Origin: Jidongwangia harbinensis
GTDB taxonomy: Bacteria; Actinomycetota; Actinomycetes; Mycobacteriales; Micromonosporaceae
Reading direction: 5' to 3'
NCBI RefSeq assembly: GCF_020216025.1
Contig: NZ_JAIWNC010000011.1
Location: 210,229-274,228 of the forward strand
DNA length: 64,000 bases
Part shown: in pieces, positions 1 to 7,798 of the stretch
How positions within the stretch are numbered: the first letter of the stretch is position 1
Layout: every line of letters starts with the position of its first letter
Program-made: the position numbers and the translations under genes
Notes under the pieces: model-generated
Told to the model about the DNA's origin: nothing
The model's database searches: none
Seen by the model: only the letters and a program-made list of their open reading frames with translations

Positions 1-732
1 GGCGCGCATCTCGACGGGCTGGCCGCGAGCCTTCCCCTGGGCGGCGGCGCCGTGGTCGACGTGCCGGGCCGGATCACCGACCGCGGCCTGCCCGCCGACG
101 CGGCCGGCGGGCTGGAGCTCTCGGTCGGCGCGGCCGGGGTCATGCTCGGCCTCAACCGCGGCGGCGAGCCGGTCGTGGCGCGGCTCTTCCGGCCCGAGCA
201 GACCCGCATTCTGCTGGTCGGCGGCGTGCGCTGCGCCCAGTTGCTCGCGCTGCGGGCGATGGCGCTGGGTGCCCGGGTGGTGGTGCAGACGTCCCGGCCG
301 CACGCGTGGGAGCCGTTCGTGCGGGGCGCGGCCGTACCGGGTGAGTCGATCGCGGTGGTGCCGCCGGGCCGGGCGGTTCCGGTTCCGCCCGGATCGGCCC
401 TGCACCCGCTCCTGGTGGTGGTCGACGTGGGGCCGGTCGGTGCGGACACCCGCCCGGGCGGCGGCTGGCAGGCGACGCTGGTGGTACGCGACGACTTCGG
501 CCCGGCGGACGTCGACGTCGCGTCGCGCGCCGATCTGCTCGTGCTCCAGCCGTTGCGCGCCGACGAGGCGGACCTGGTGGGCGCCGCGGTCGGGCTGGGC
601 GAGACCGCACAGTGGCTGACCCGGATCCGCGCCGACATGGTCGGCCTGGTGAACCGGCGTGCGGTGCGCTGGGCGGCGCTGGCACCGACACCGATCGAGG
701 CCCAGCTGGTCGGTCCACCGGCCCGCGGCTGA
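1..732 (+). CDS. C-terminal part of a degenerate FtsK/EccC-like protein (5' truncated)
   Basis: The frame is open from base 1, so the true start lies upstream; the first internal start is GTG at 52. Around residues 30-70 of the visible part, a segment of the form GLNRGGEPVVARLF followed by ILLVGG resembles the FtsK/SpoIIIE/EccC layout, in which a 'G-x-D-x-x-G-x-P-V' strand leads into the P-loop. The P-loop itself (GxxGxGKS) is missing. An ATPase-like fold that has lost ATP binding, perhaps linked to type VII secretion, is inference. The rest is alanine/valine-rich with no motif I recognise. It ends 101 bp before the next gene on the same strand. Confidence 0.6.
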   Translation, partial: GAHLDGLAASLPLGGGAVVDVPGRITDRGLPADAAGGLELSVGAAGVMLGLNRGGEPVVARLFRPEQTRILLVGGVRCAQLLALRAMALGARVVVQTSRPHAWEPFVRGAAVPGESIAVVPPGRAVPVPPGSALHPLLVVVDVGPVGADTRPGGGWQATLVVRDDFGPADVDVASRADLLVLQPLRADEADLVGAAVGLGETAQWLTRIRADMVGLVNRRAVRWAALAPTPIEAQLVGPPARG

Positions 733-833
733 GCCCCGGGAGGCCGGAACCGCAGGTCGCGGCGGGAGAAGCAACGACAGAGATCGAGTGTTGCATCCCG
801 GGGAACTGGCGTGACCATGGCACCATCCGAGTC

Positions 834-1214
834 ATGGGCATCATCCTCCGGCTGGTGATCACCGCGGTGTCGCTGTGGATCGCGACGCTGGTCATCGACG
901 GCATCGAGCTGACCACGGAATCCCTTCCCGGCAAGGTGGGCACGCTGCTCGCGGTCGCGGTCATCTTCGGCGTCGTGAACGCCGTCCTGCGGCCGATCAT
1001 CAAGACCATCGGGTGCGGGCTCTACGTGCTGACGCTGGGCCTGATCGCGGTCGTCGTCAACGGGCTGCTCTTCATGCTGACCAGCTGGATCGCGGGCGAG
1101 TTCGACCTGCCGTTCCACGTCGACGACTTCTGGCCGTCGGCGGTCCTCGGCGCGCTCCTGGTCGGCGTCGTCAGCTGGGTCCTCAACCTGCTCGTCCCGG
1201 ACGGCGACGACTGA
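834..1214 (+). CDS. Phage holin family (PF04020-type) small membrane protein
   Basis: 126 residues, with four hydrophobic segments covering nearly the whole protein. The conserved pattern of this family is visible: an N-terminal helix, a 'VNAVLRPIIK' loop near residue 48, a glycine-rich third helix, and a C-terminal helix ending in LNLLVPDGDD. The family is named after a phage holin but is widespread as a chromosomal membrane protein of unknown role (often called YvlD). The start at 834 is preferred over an upstream in-frame start at 612, which lies inside the previous gene and adds non-conserved sequence. Confidence 0.8.
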   Translation: MGIILRLVITAVSLWIATLVIDGIELTTESLPGKVGTLLAVAVIFGVVNAVLRPIIKTIGCGLYVLTLGLIAVVVNGLLFMLTSWIAGEFDLPFHVDDFWPSAVLGALLVGVVSWVLNLLVPDGDD

Positions 1215-1289
1215 GCCACCCGGGCCGGATTGGCCTGGTGAGCTAGGACATATGCAAGGACCAGTCTCCCGAGCTGCCCTTACCGTGGG

Positions 1290-2270
1290 GTGGTGACCGA
1301 GGAACGCCGCGGCTATCTGTACGGGTTGAGCGCGTACGTGTTGTGGGGCTTCTTCCCCATCTACTTCAAGCTGCTCCGCCCCGCCACGCCGTTCGAGATC
1401 CTGGCCCACCGCATCGTCTGGTCCGTCGTCTTCATCAGCCTGCTGCTGGCGGTGATGCGGAACTGGCGGTTCCTCGGCCGGCTGGTCCGCGACCGGCGCC
1501 TGCTGGGCGGGGTGACGCTCGCCGCCGCCCTGATCGCGGTGAACTGGGCGACCTACATCGTCGGGGTGAACTCGGCGCGGGTGGTCGAGACGGCGCTCGG
1601 GTACTTCATCACCCCGCTGGTCGTGGTGCTGCTCGGCGTGACCGTGCAGCGGGAACGGCTGAACGTGTGGCAGTGGCTGGCGGTCGCGATCGGCGGGGCC
1701 GCGGTGGCCGTGCTGACCGTCGACTACGGGCACCTGCCGTACATCGCGCTGATCCTGGCCGCCACGTTCGGCTCGTACAGCCTGGTCAAGAAGCGCCTGT
1801 CGATGCCACCGGCCGAAGGGCTCTTCGTGGAGTCGGCGGTGCTGGCGTTGCCGGCGCTCGCGTACCTCGGCTGGTTGAACCTCGCCGGCAGCGCGGAGGT
1901 CGGGCGCGTCTCGGTGGCCCACACCGTACTCATCCTGGGGTCCGGCGCCGCGACGGCGATCCCGCTGTTGCTCTTCGCGGGCGCGGCCAACCGGGTGCCG
2001 ATGGTCGGCCTCGGCATCCTGCAGTACGTGGCGCCGGTCATTCAGCTCGGCGTCGGGGTGCTGCTGTTCCACGAGCCGATGCCGCCGGCCCGTCTCGCCG
2101 GTTTCGCCCTGGTCTGGCTCGCGTTGATCGTCTTCACCGCGGACGGCATCCGGGGCGCCCGCCGCGCCCGGATCGACCGCGCCAGAACCGGCCGGACCGC
2201 CACGGAAGGGGCGGCGACCGGTACAGCGGCCGCCACCGCCGAACCGGCCACCGCCCTACCGCCACGTTGA
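1290..2270 (+). CDS. rarD: RarD-type EamA-family transporter
   Basis: 326 residues with about ten membrane helices arranged as two EamA (DMT superfamily) halves. The start GTG-GTG-ACC-GAG leads directly into 'RRGYLYGLSAYVLWGFFPIY', the typical opening of RarD proteins (the family called chloramphenicol-sensitive protein). The C-terminal 35 residues form a polar Ala/Thr tail that is not part of the transporter. The substrate is unknown; chloramphenicol sensitivity is a name from the founding member and need not apply here. The gene ends against a convergent terminator hairpin. Confidence 0.88.
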   Translation: MVTEERRGYLYGLSAYVLWGFFPIYFKLLRPATPFEILAHRIVWSVVFISLLLAVMRNWRFLGRLVRDRRLLGGVTLAAALIAVNWATYIVGVNSARVVETALGYFITPLVVVLLGVTVQRERLNVWQWLAVAIGGAAVAVLTVDYGHLPYIALILAATFGSYSLVKKRLSMPPAEGLFVESAVLALPALAYLGWLNLAGSAEVGRVSVAHTVLILGSGAATAIPLLLFAGAANRVPMVGLGILQYVAPVIQLGVGVLLFHEPMPPARLAGFALVWLALIVFTADGIRGARRARIDRARTGRTATEGAATGTAAATAEPATALPPR

Positions 2271-2271
2271 C

Positions 2272-2289
2272 CCGGGCCCGAAGGCCCGG
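2272..2289. terminator. Bidirectional hairpin between rarD and the anti-sigma gene
   Basis: A 7-bp perfect stem, CCGGGCC / GGCCCGG, with a CGAA loop fills the 20-bp gap between two convergent genes. There is no T-tract, as is usual in high-GC actinobacteria. Confidence 0.6.
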
Positions 2290-2290
2290 A

Positions 2291-3004
2291 TCACGGGACG
2301 TCGTAGGCGAGCAGCGTGGTGCCGTCGTTGCGCACCAGTTCCAGCCGCGACAGGTTGCCGCTGGAGAAGTGCGTGACGCCGGCCATGCTGAACTCCTTGC
2401 CCGGTGAGGCCACCCAGGAGCCGAGCTGATCGGTCTCCTCGTCCGGGCCGAACGCCAGCAACCGCACGGTGTACGCCTTCAGGGCCGGCGAACTGCGGTT
2501 GTAGAAACAGACCACGTTGACCTTGGTGCCACCGGCCGCCCCGTCCAGGCTGAGCCGGGCGGACACCGGGATGCTGTCGTTCACCGGCGTCATGGCCACC
2601 ACCTCACCCGGGGGCGGGGGTGTCGACGGCGTACCGCTGTCCATCAGGAACACCGCGCCGATCCCGACCACCAGCGCCACCACGGCCGCCGCGAGTGCGG
2701 TGCTCAGCACCCGGACGCGAGCCTGCTTGCGTTCCCGCCGTCGGGTCGTCTGCGCGGCCGTGACCAGGTCGGGCGTCCGGTTCGGCGGCGCGGACGGCGG
2801 CACCGGCGCCAGCGTCGGGTCGAGCAGCTTCGCGAAGTCGGCCGGGTCGAGCCGGCCCAGCAGACCGGGCAGGACCGCGATGTCGGCCACCGCCTCGCGG
2901 CAGAAGGAGCAGGTGGCGAGGTGCCGTTCGTACGCGGCGCGCTCGGCGGGCGACAGGGCGCCGAGGACGTACGCGCCGTCGTCGTGCTCGTGCTCGCACC
3001 TCAT
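2291..3004 (-). CDS. Membrane anti-sigma factor with zinc-binding ZAS motif (RskA-like)
   Basis: 237 residues. The N-terminal anti-sigma domain carries the zinc motif H28-x3-C32-x2-C35, which is the signature of ZAS anti-sigma factors. A single membrane helix lies near residues 100-120, and the extracytoplasmic C-terminal domain resembles the RskA/anti-sigma-K fold. The ATG at 3004 overlaps the stop of the upstream sigma gene in an ATGA junction, so the pair is translationally coupled and this protein should hold that sigma factor inactive. The signal it senses cannot be read from the sequence. Confidence 0.88.
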   Translation of the reverse strand: MRCEHEHDDGAYVLGALSPAERAAYERHLATCSFCREAVADIAVLPGLLGRLDPADFAKLLDPTLAPVPPSAPPNRTPDLVTAAQTTRRRERKQARVRVLSTALAAAVVALVVGIGAVFLMDSGTPSTPPPPGEVVAMTPVNDSIPVSARLSLDGAAGGTKVNVVCFYNRSSPALKAYTVRLLAFGPDEETDQLGSWVASPGKEFSMAGVTHFSSGNLSRLELVRNDGTTLLAYDVP

Positions 3005-3543
3005 CCCGTCACCCCCATCTCGTCCAGTACCACCCGCAGTGACCGCAGTGCATAGTGCGTACGCGACTTGACCGTGCCCGGCGGAATGCCCAGCCGGGCG
3101 GCGGTCTCGGCGACCGACCGGCCCTGGTAGAAGCACTCGACCAGCACCTCGCGGTGGGTCGACGACAACCGGGCCAGGGCTTCCGCCACGGTCCACGCCT
3201 CCACCGCCCGGTCCGCCTCGTCTGCGCTCGGCGGCGGTTCGGGAATCATGTCGGTCACCACCTCGCCCACCCGCACGGACCGTCGCCGCCAGGCGTCGAT
3301 CGACAGGTTGCGCGCGGTGGTGAACAGCCACGACCGCACCGCGCCCCGCCGCGGGTCCAGCGCCTCCGGATTGCGCCAGGCCCGCAACAGCGTCTCCTGG
3401 ACCAGATCCTCCGCGCGTTGCCGGTCGCCGCCGGTCAGCCGCACGGCATGCGCGTACAGCGCGTCCCCGTGCTCGTCCTGGAGAGCGCGGAGCAGCTCGG
3501 CATCCTGGTTTTCCAAGCCCGCCGCCCTCCCCTCGCGTTCCAC
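3001..3543 (-). CDS. ECF sigma factor (SigK/SigL-like)
   Basis: 180 residues. Region 2 is visible around residues 20-90 ('AEDLVQETLLRAWRNPE' and 'RSWLFTTARNLSIDAWRRR'). Region 4 covers about 120-175, with the helix-turn-helix 'SVAETAARLGIPPGTVKSR'. It directs RNA polymerase to a regulon that probably includes itself. A TTG at 3516, placed behind a better GA-rich Shine-Dalgarno run, is an alternative start that would remove nine residues. Its stop overlaps the start of the anti-sigma gene. Confidence 0.9.
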   Translation of the reverse strand: MEREGRAAGLENQDAELLRALQDEHGDALYAHAVRLTGGDRQRAEDLVQETLLRAWRNPEALDPRRGAVRSWLFTTARNLSIDAWRRRSVRVGEVVTDMIPEPPPSADEADRAVEAWTVAEALARLSSTHREVLVECFYQGRSVAETAARLGIPPGTVKSRTHYALRSLRVVLDEMGVTG

Positions 3544-3597
3544 CCTGTTTTACGGGCGAGGAGAGGACTCGGTTCAACGATTCCTTAGCCGTGCACG

Positions 3598-4395
3598 TCA
3601 GGCCGTAGCGGCATCGCCACTCGTGGATAAGGCCTCCGCGACGTTGCGGGCGGCCGTGGTGAGCTTGGCCCGGACCACCCGGGCGGAGGTGAGCATCTCG
3701 GCGGCGGGCAGCGCACAGGCGAGGACGAGCCGGCGTTCCATGTCCCGGTCGGCGACCACGGTGACCGCGGCGCAGGCCAGTCCCTGGCGGAACTGGCCCA
3801 TTTCCAGCTGCATGCCCCGCCGCTCCCCCGCCACCAGGTCGGCCTCGAGCGCCTCCGGACTGGTCAGGGTGGCCGGCGTGAACGCCCGCATGCCGTAGTC
3901 CCGCAGGTACCGGGCGCGCTGGTCGGGGGTCAGCGTGGCCAGCAGTGCCTTGCCCAGTGCGGTGGCGTGCCCGCCCTCGTCGAAACCGGGCGCCATGTCG
4001 TCCAGGAACGGGGTGCGCCCGCCCTCCGCCGACGCGGTGACCGCGATCCGGCCTCCGACGAACCGGCCCAGGTAGTGGCTGTAGCCGGTGTCCATCGCGG
4101 CCCGGCGCAACGCCTCACCCACCGCCGGTGGCCCGCGGAACGCCGAGACCAGTTCGCGGTACCGGTCGGCGATCTCGAGGCCCACGATGTACGTGCCGTC
4201 CTCACGACGGATCACGTAACCCTCGTAGGCGAGAGTACGGACGAGGTGATAGGTCGTCGCGACGGTCAGCTCGCACCGTCTCGCGATCTGTTTCACGGTG
4301 AGTCCGCGCGGGGCCCGACCCACCGATTCGAGTACGCGCAGGGCGCGTGACACGCTCCGGATGAGGTCTGACGGCTCCGCCAGGGGGTCGCGCAC
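3598..4395 (-). CDS. IclR-family transcriptional regulator
   Basis: 265 residues from a GTG start. The N-terminal winged helix-turn-helix is at about 15-75 ('LTVKQIARRCELTVATTYHLVRTL'). The C-terminal IclR effector domain is at about 90-255, with the typical 'GHATALGKALLA' stretch. It is divergent from an MFS transporter 151 bp away, so it probably controls that transporter and itself. The ligand is unknown. A short inverted repeat (4437-4450) in the shared promoter region is a possible operator. Confidence 0.9.
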   Translation of the reverse strand: MRDPLAEPSDLIRSVSRALRVLESVGRAPRGLTVKQIARRCELTVATTYHLVRTLAYEGYVIRREDGTYIVGLEIADRYRELVSAFRGPPAVGEALRRAAMDTGYSHYLGRFVGGRIAVTASAEGGRTPFLDDMAPGFDEGGHATALGKALLATLTPDQRARYLRDYGMRAFTPATLTSPEALEADLVAGERRGMQLEMGQFRQGLACAAVTVVADRDMERRLVLACALPAAEMLTSARVVRAKLTTAARNVAEALSTSGDAATA

Positions 4396-4546
4396 TGCTA
4401 CCTCCGACGCCGGGGACTTACACCATATGAAGAAACTTCCTCGGACGGAATGCCAAACGCACGTCGATCACGGTCTATCTGCACGCGACGTGTGGTCATT
4501 ACCACTCACCGTCCCGGTCGGGCCTTCCCGGGCTAGTCTGCGACGG

Positions 4547-5740
4547 ATGGCCGCACCTCGCATCCCGACCGCCGCGACCGGTGCGGACGACCGTCGCCCG
4601 TGGTCGGCGGCGACCGGGGCGCTGACCACCACCATCGCGGTCTCCATCCCGGTGTTCCTGGTCGGCGGTCTGGCCGTCCAGATCGGCGACGAACTCGGCT
4701 TCTCCCCGGCCGGCCTGGGCCTGGCCGTGTCGGCGTACTTCGGTGCCAGCGCGCTCGCCTCGGTGCCGGCCGGTGCCGTCGTCGAGCGGTACGGCTCCAC
4801 CCGGGTCGCCCGGTACGCCATCGGCCTGGCCGCCGCGTCGCTGTTCGCCGTGGCGGTCGCCGCCCGGTCGCTGTGGAGCCTGGTGGCCGTCCTGGTGCTG
4901 GGCGCGGCCGCGAACGCGCTCGGCCAACTCGCCAGCAACAGCAGCCTGGCCCAGCACGTCCCGGTGCGCCGGCAGGGCCTGTCGTTCGGCGTCAAGCAGG
5001 CCGCCATCCCGGTCTCCACGCTGCTGGCCGGCGTCGCGGTGCCGACGGTGGCGCTGACCGTCGGCTGGCGCTGGGCGTTCGTGCTGGCCGGGGTGCTGGC
5101 CCTGGCGGTGATCCCGCTGACGCCGAAGGAGAACGACGGGCATCGCCGGTCCCGCGGCGACGGCGCCGACCGCGCCACCATGGCGCTGGTGGTCCTCGGC
5201 GTGGCCGGCATGCTCGCGGCGGGCGCGGCGAACGCGCTCGGCACGTTCCTGGTCGACTCGGCCGTGGTCCGCGGCGTCGCGCCCGGCCCGGCCGGCCTGG
5301 CGCTGACGCTCGGCGGCGTCGTGTGCGGGCTGGCCCGCATCATCGGCGGCTGGCAGGCGGACCTTCGGCCCGGTCGCCAGGTCGGGGTGATCGCCGGCCT
5401 GCTGGCCGTCGGCGCGGCCGGTCTGGCGTTGCTGGCGGTGCCCGGCACGCCCGCGCTGGTGGCCGGCGTGGTGCTGGGCTTCGGCCTGGGCTGGGCGTGG
5501 CCGGGTCTGATGAACTTCGCGGTGGTCCGGTTGCACCCGCAGGCGCCGGCCGCGGCCACCTCGATCACCCAGACCGGAATCTACGCGGGCGGCTGCGTCG
5601 GCCCGCTCGGTCTGGGCGGCATCGCCGCGGCGGCCGGGTACCCGGTAATGTGGACGGTGGCCGCGACCGCGATGGTGTCAGCGGCGGCGCTGATGCTGCT
5701 GGGCAGCGCGATGCTGCGCCGCCACACGGGGAATACCTAG
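4547..5740 (+). CDS. MFS transporter
   Basis: 397 residues with twelve predicted membrane helices in two halves. The cytoplasmic 2-3 loop 'GAVVERYGSTRVARYA' is the typical major facilitator motif A region. The ATG at 4547 is preferred over upstream in-frame starts at 4298 and beyond, because those would overlap the IclR gene and add non-membrane sequence. The cargo cannot be inferred beyond the link to the divergent IclR regulator, which suggests a catabolic or efflux substrate. The last 4 bp overlap the end of the convergent prenyl synthase gene. Confidence 0.88.
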   Translation: MAAPRIPTAATGADDRRPWSAATGALTTTIAVSIPVFLVGGLAVQIGDELGFSPAGLGLAVSAYFGASALASVPAGAVVERYGSTRVARYAIGLAAASLFAVAVAARSLWSLVAVLVLGAAANALGQLASNSSLAQHVPVRRQGLSFGVKQAAIPVSTLLAGVAVPTVALTVGWRWAFVLAGVLALAVIPLTPKENDGHRRSRGDGADRATMALVVLGVAGMLAAGAANALGTFLVDSAVVRGVAPGPAGLALTLGGVVCGLARIIGGWQADLRPGRQVGVIAGLLAVGAAGLALLAVPGTPALVAGVVLGFGLGWAWPGLMNFAVVRLHPQAPAAATSITQTGIYAGGCVGPLGLGGIAAAAGYPVMWTVAATAMVSAAALMLLGSAMLRRHTGNT

Positions 5741-6753
5741 TTGGTCCGGTCGGCGATGAAGTCGCAGAGCGCTTCCATCGCCCGGCGGGCCGCGCCGTCG
5801 GGCAGCGGCGCCAACCGGGACCGGGCCTCCTCGGCGTAGCTCCGGACGGTCTCCCGGGCCCGCTTCATCGCGGCCGACTCGCGCAGCAGCCCGAGCGCCT
5901 CGGCGTGCAGCCGGTCGTCGGTCACCGGACCGGTGGCCAGGATCTCCCGCAGGCGCACCGCGGAGGCGTCGGTGTCGTCGCCGGCCAGCGCATACAGCAC
6001 CGGAAGCGTGGGCACGCCCTCGCGCAGGTCGGTGCCGGGCGTCTTGCCGGACTGCACCGACTCGGAGGCGATGTCGAGCAGGTCGTCGGAGAGCTGGAAG
6101 GCGATGCCGATCGTCTCGCCGTACCCCTCGAGGGCGTCGACCAGCTCCGGCGCCGCGCCCGAGAACAGCCCGCCGAACCGCGCGGACGTCGCGATCAGCG
6201 ACGCGGTCTTCTCCGTGATCACCTGCAGGTAGTGCTCGATCGGGTCGCGGCCGCGCGGACCCACCGTCTCGGCGATCTGCCCGTGCACCAGACGCGCGAA
6301 CGTCTGCGCCTGCAGGCGAACCGCCTCCTGCCCCAGCGTGGCGGCGATGTCGGCGGCCCGGGCGAAGAGGTAGTCACCGACCAGGATCGCCACCGAGTTG
6401 CCCCAGCGGGCGTTCGCCGACGGCGCGCCGCGCCGCACGGCCGCCTCGTCCATCACGTCGTCGTGGTAGAGCGTCGCCAGGTGGGTCAGCTCCACCACCA
6501 GCGCGGCCGGCACGATCTCGGTCCGGGTGGGGTCGCCGAACTGCGCGCCCAGGGCCAGGATCAGCGGCCGGAACCGCTTGCCGCCCGCGTCCATGAGATG
6601 CCGGGCGGCCTCCGCGACCAGCGGGTCGGCACTGGCCACGTGGCTGCGCAGCGCCTCCTCCACAGCCGCCAGAGTCGCCGACACCGAAGCATCGACCGAC
6701 GGGTCAATGTCCAGGCCGAGCGACGCCATCGCGCTGTCACCGGTGCTCACCAC
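5737..6753 (-). CDS. Long-chain trans-polyprenyl diphosphate synthase
   Basis: 338 residues. Both aspartate-rich motifs of trans-isoprenyl diphosphate synthases are present: 'YHDDVMDEAAVRRG' (first DDxxD, about residue 93) and 'LSDDLLDI' (second, about 220). The enzyme adds isopentenyl units to an allylic primer to give a long all-trans chain. The many menaquinone genes in this window make the quinone side chain the probable product (HepT/GrcC/IspB type). Chain length cannot be read from sequence alone. The GTG at 6753 is used; an ATG at 6729 is an equally plausible start. Confidence 0.9.
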   Translation of the reverse strand: MVSTGDSAMASLGLDIDPSVDASVSATLAAVEEALRSHVASADPLVAEAARHLMDAGGKRFRPLILALGAQFGDPTRTEIVPAALVVELTHLATLYHDDVMDEAAVRRGAPSANARWGNSVAILVGDYLFARAADIAATLGQEAVRLQAQTFARLVHGQIAETVGPRGRDPIEHYLQVITEKTASLIATSARFGGLFSGAAPELVDALEGYGETIGIAFQLSDDLLDIASESVQSGKTPGTDLREGVPTLPVLYALAGDDTDASAVRLREILATGPVTDDRLHAEALGLLRESAAMKRARETVRSYAEEARSRLAPLPDGAARRAMEALCDFIADRTN

Positions 6754-7005
6754 ACATTCACGATGCCATACCGGTGTGACGGTTTCGCTCCAGGGGTGCT
6801 TTCTCCAAGATCAATTCACGGGTACGGGGGACGGAGACGTCCCGCCGCTCAGCCCGGCACCGTCGTGGGCACGCCGGCCACCCGGCCGCCGGCCCTTGCC
6901 GACACACGCACAAGAACGTCGACCGCCGTCCCGGCATCGAACCATCCGGCACGAACAGCGCACAAGCCCAGGCCAAGGCGTCGATCAATTCCGCAGACAC
7001 CCGGA

Positions 7006-7067
7006 ACTCGCAATCAGGCGACCCATTGCGCATGACACTCGCAATCAGGCGGCCCATTGCGCATGAC
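7006..7067. repeat. Two tandem copies of a 31-bp repeat
   Basis: The unit begins ACTCGCAATCAGGCG and ends CCCATTGCGCATGAC. Copies start at 7006 and 7037 and differ at one visible base (A/G at unit position 16). They directly precede the 61-bp array. Confidence 0.85.
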
Positions 7068-7073
7068 ATCCGA

Positions 7074-7343
7074 CACGCCACACCCCAACACGCCCCATCT
7101 CGAACCCGCGTGTCGACTTCCGGCGCGCAGCACGCCACATCTCCGCACACGCGTTGCGGTCCGGATTCTTGTGGGGAGTTGAGGTGAGGAGCACGCCACA
7201 GCTCCCCACGCGCATCGCGGTCCGGAGCCTGGTGGGGAGTTGAGGTGAGGAGCACGCCGCAGCTCCCCACGCGCATCGCGGTCCGGAGCCTGGTGGGGAG
7301 TTGAGGTGAGGAGCACGCCACAGCTCCCCACGCGCCGGCGGTT
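7074..7343. repeat. Tandem array of a 61-bp hairpin-forming repeat
   Basis: CACGCCACA-type anchors occur at 7074, 7131, 7192, 7253 and 7314, spaced 57, 61, 61 and 61 bp. The three right-hand copies are nearly identical; the two on the left are degenerate. Each good copy holds an inverted repeat, GTGGGGAGTTG ... CAGCTCCCCAC, able to form an 11-pair stem (one G-T) around a 17-nt loop, at 7171, 7232 and 7293. Confidence 0.85.
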
Positions 7344-7748
7344 CCGCTGCGGGCACTTGCAGTGGCGCACCCAAGCGCGCTCAGGACGTCATCCCGATCG
7401 GCAACCGCCCACGACAGCCCGCTCAGCCACCGCCGTCATGGAAGAGTCCTGGAAGCGACGTCAGATCTTGGCGGCGGACGGTCCCCAAACGTGCGGGCCC
7501 GCGGCGAGGTGACCGGCGGTCCCGACGGCGACGGCACCCCATTCGACGGCTCCACGCTATTCCGCCCCAAAACCGCCTACCGAACATCATCGCAGAGCCG
7601 CGCCGGGAAGCGGCTCCACGCCAATTTTGATTACTCGGCGTAACAGATGATGCATAGCCAAGCACGTTCCGCTATGTCTTTTGAGTGCACGGTGTAACGG
7701 TCGCGCCGATCGGTGCTGCACGACGCGGCAATTCGCACCGAAATGACG

Positions 7749-7780
7749 AAGGCCCCGACCGGACACCCGGCCAGGGCCTT
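7749..7780 (-). terminator. Probable terminator of the nuo operon
   Basis: A compound hairpin with an outer stem AAGGCCC / GGGCCTT and an inner stem CCGG / CCGG lies about 20 nt after the nuoN stop. It is followed on the minus strand by a modestly T-containing stretch. Confidence 0.65.
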
Positions 7781-7798
7781 CCCGCAAACAGAACCGCG

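Larger units (their letters stand above)
6754..7798. other. Gene-free region of about 1 kb with two tandem repeat blocks
   Basis: No convincing gene lies between the prenyl synthase start and the nuoN stop. Open frames exist on both strands, but they translate the repeats in several frames and have no recognisable domains or clear ribosome-binding sites. The region holds a two-copy 31-bp repeat, a 61-bp hairpin-forming repeat array and, at its right end, the likely nuo operon terminator. The stretch 7344-7745 shows nothing I recognise. Confidence 0.7.

Noticed and set aside
4600..7035. Very long plus-strand frame (811 codons) across the MFS and prenyl synthase genes
   Set aside because: It is a shadow: two well-supported families occupy the same DNA in other frames, and the translation is Arg/Gly/Pro-rich without domains.
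7006..7343. Possible CRISPR array
   Set aside because: Repeat units are contiguous without unique spacers, and there are no cas genes.
7014..7370. Minus-strand frames over the 61-bp repeats
   Set aside because: Each frame only translates the repeat, several overlap each other, and none has a ribosome site or recognisable family.
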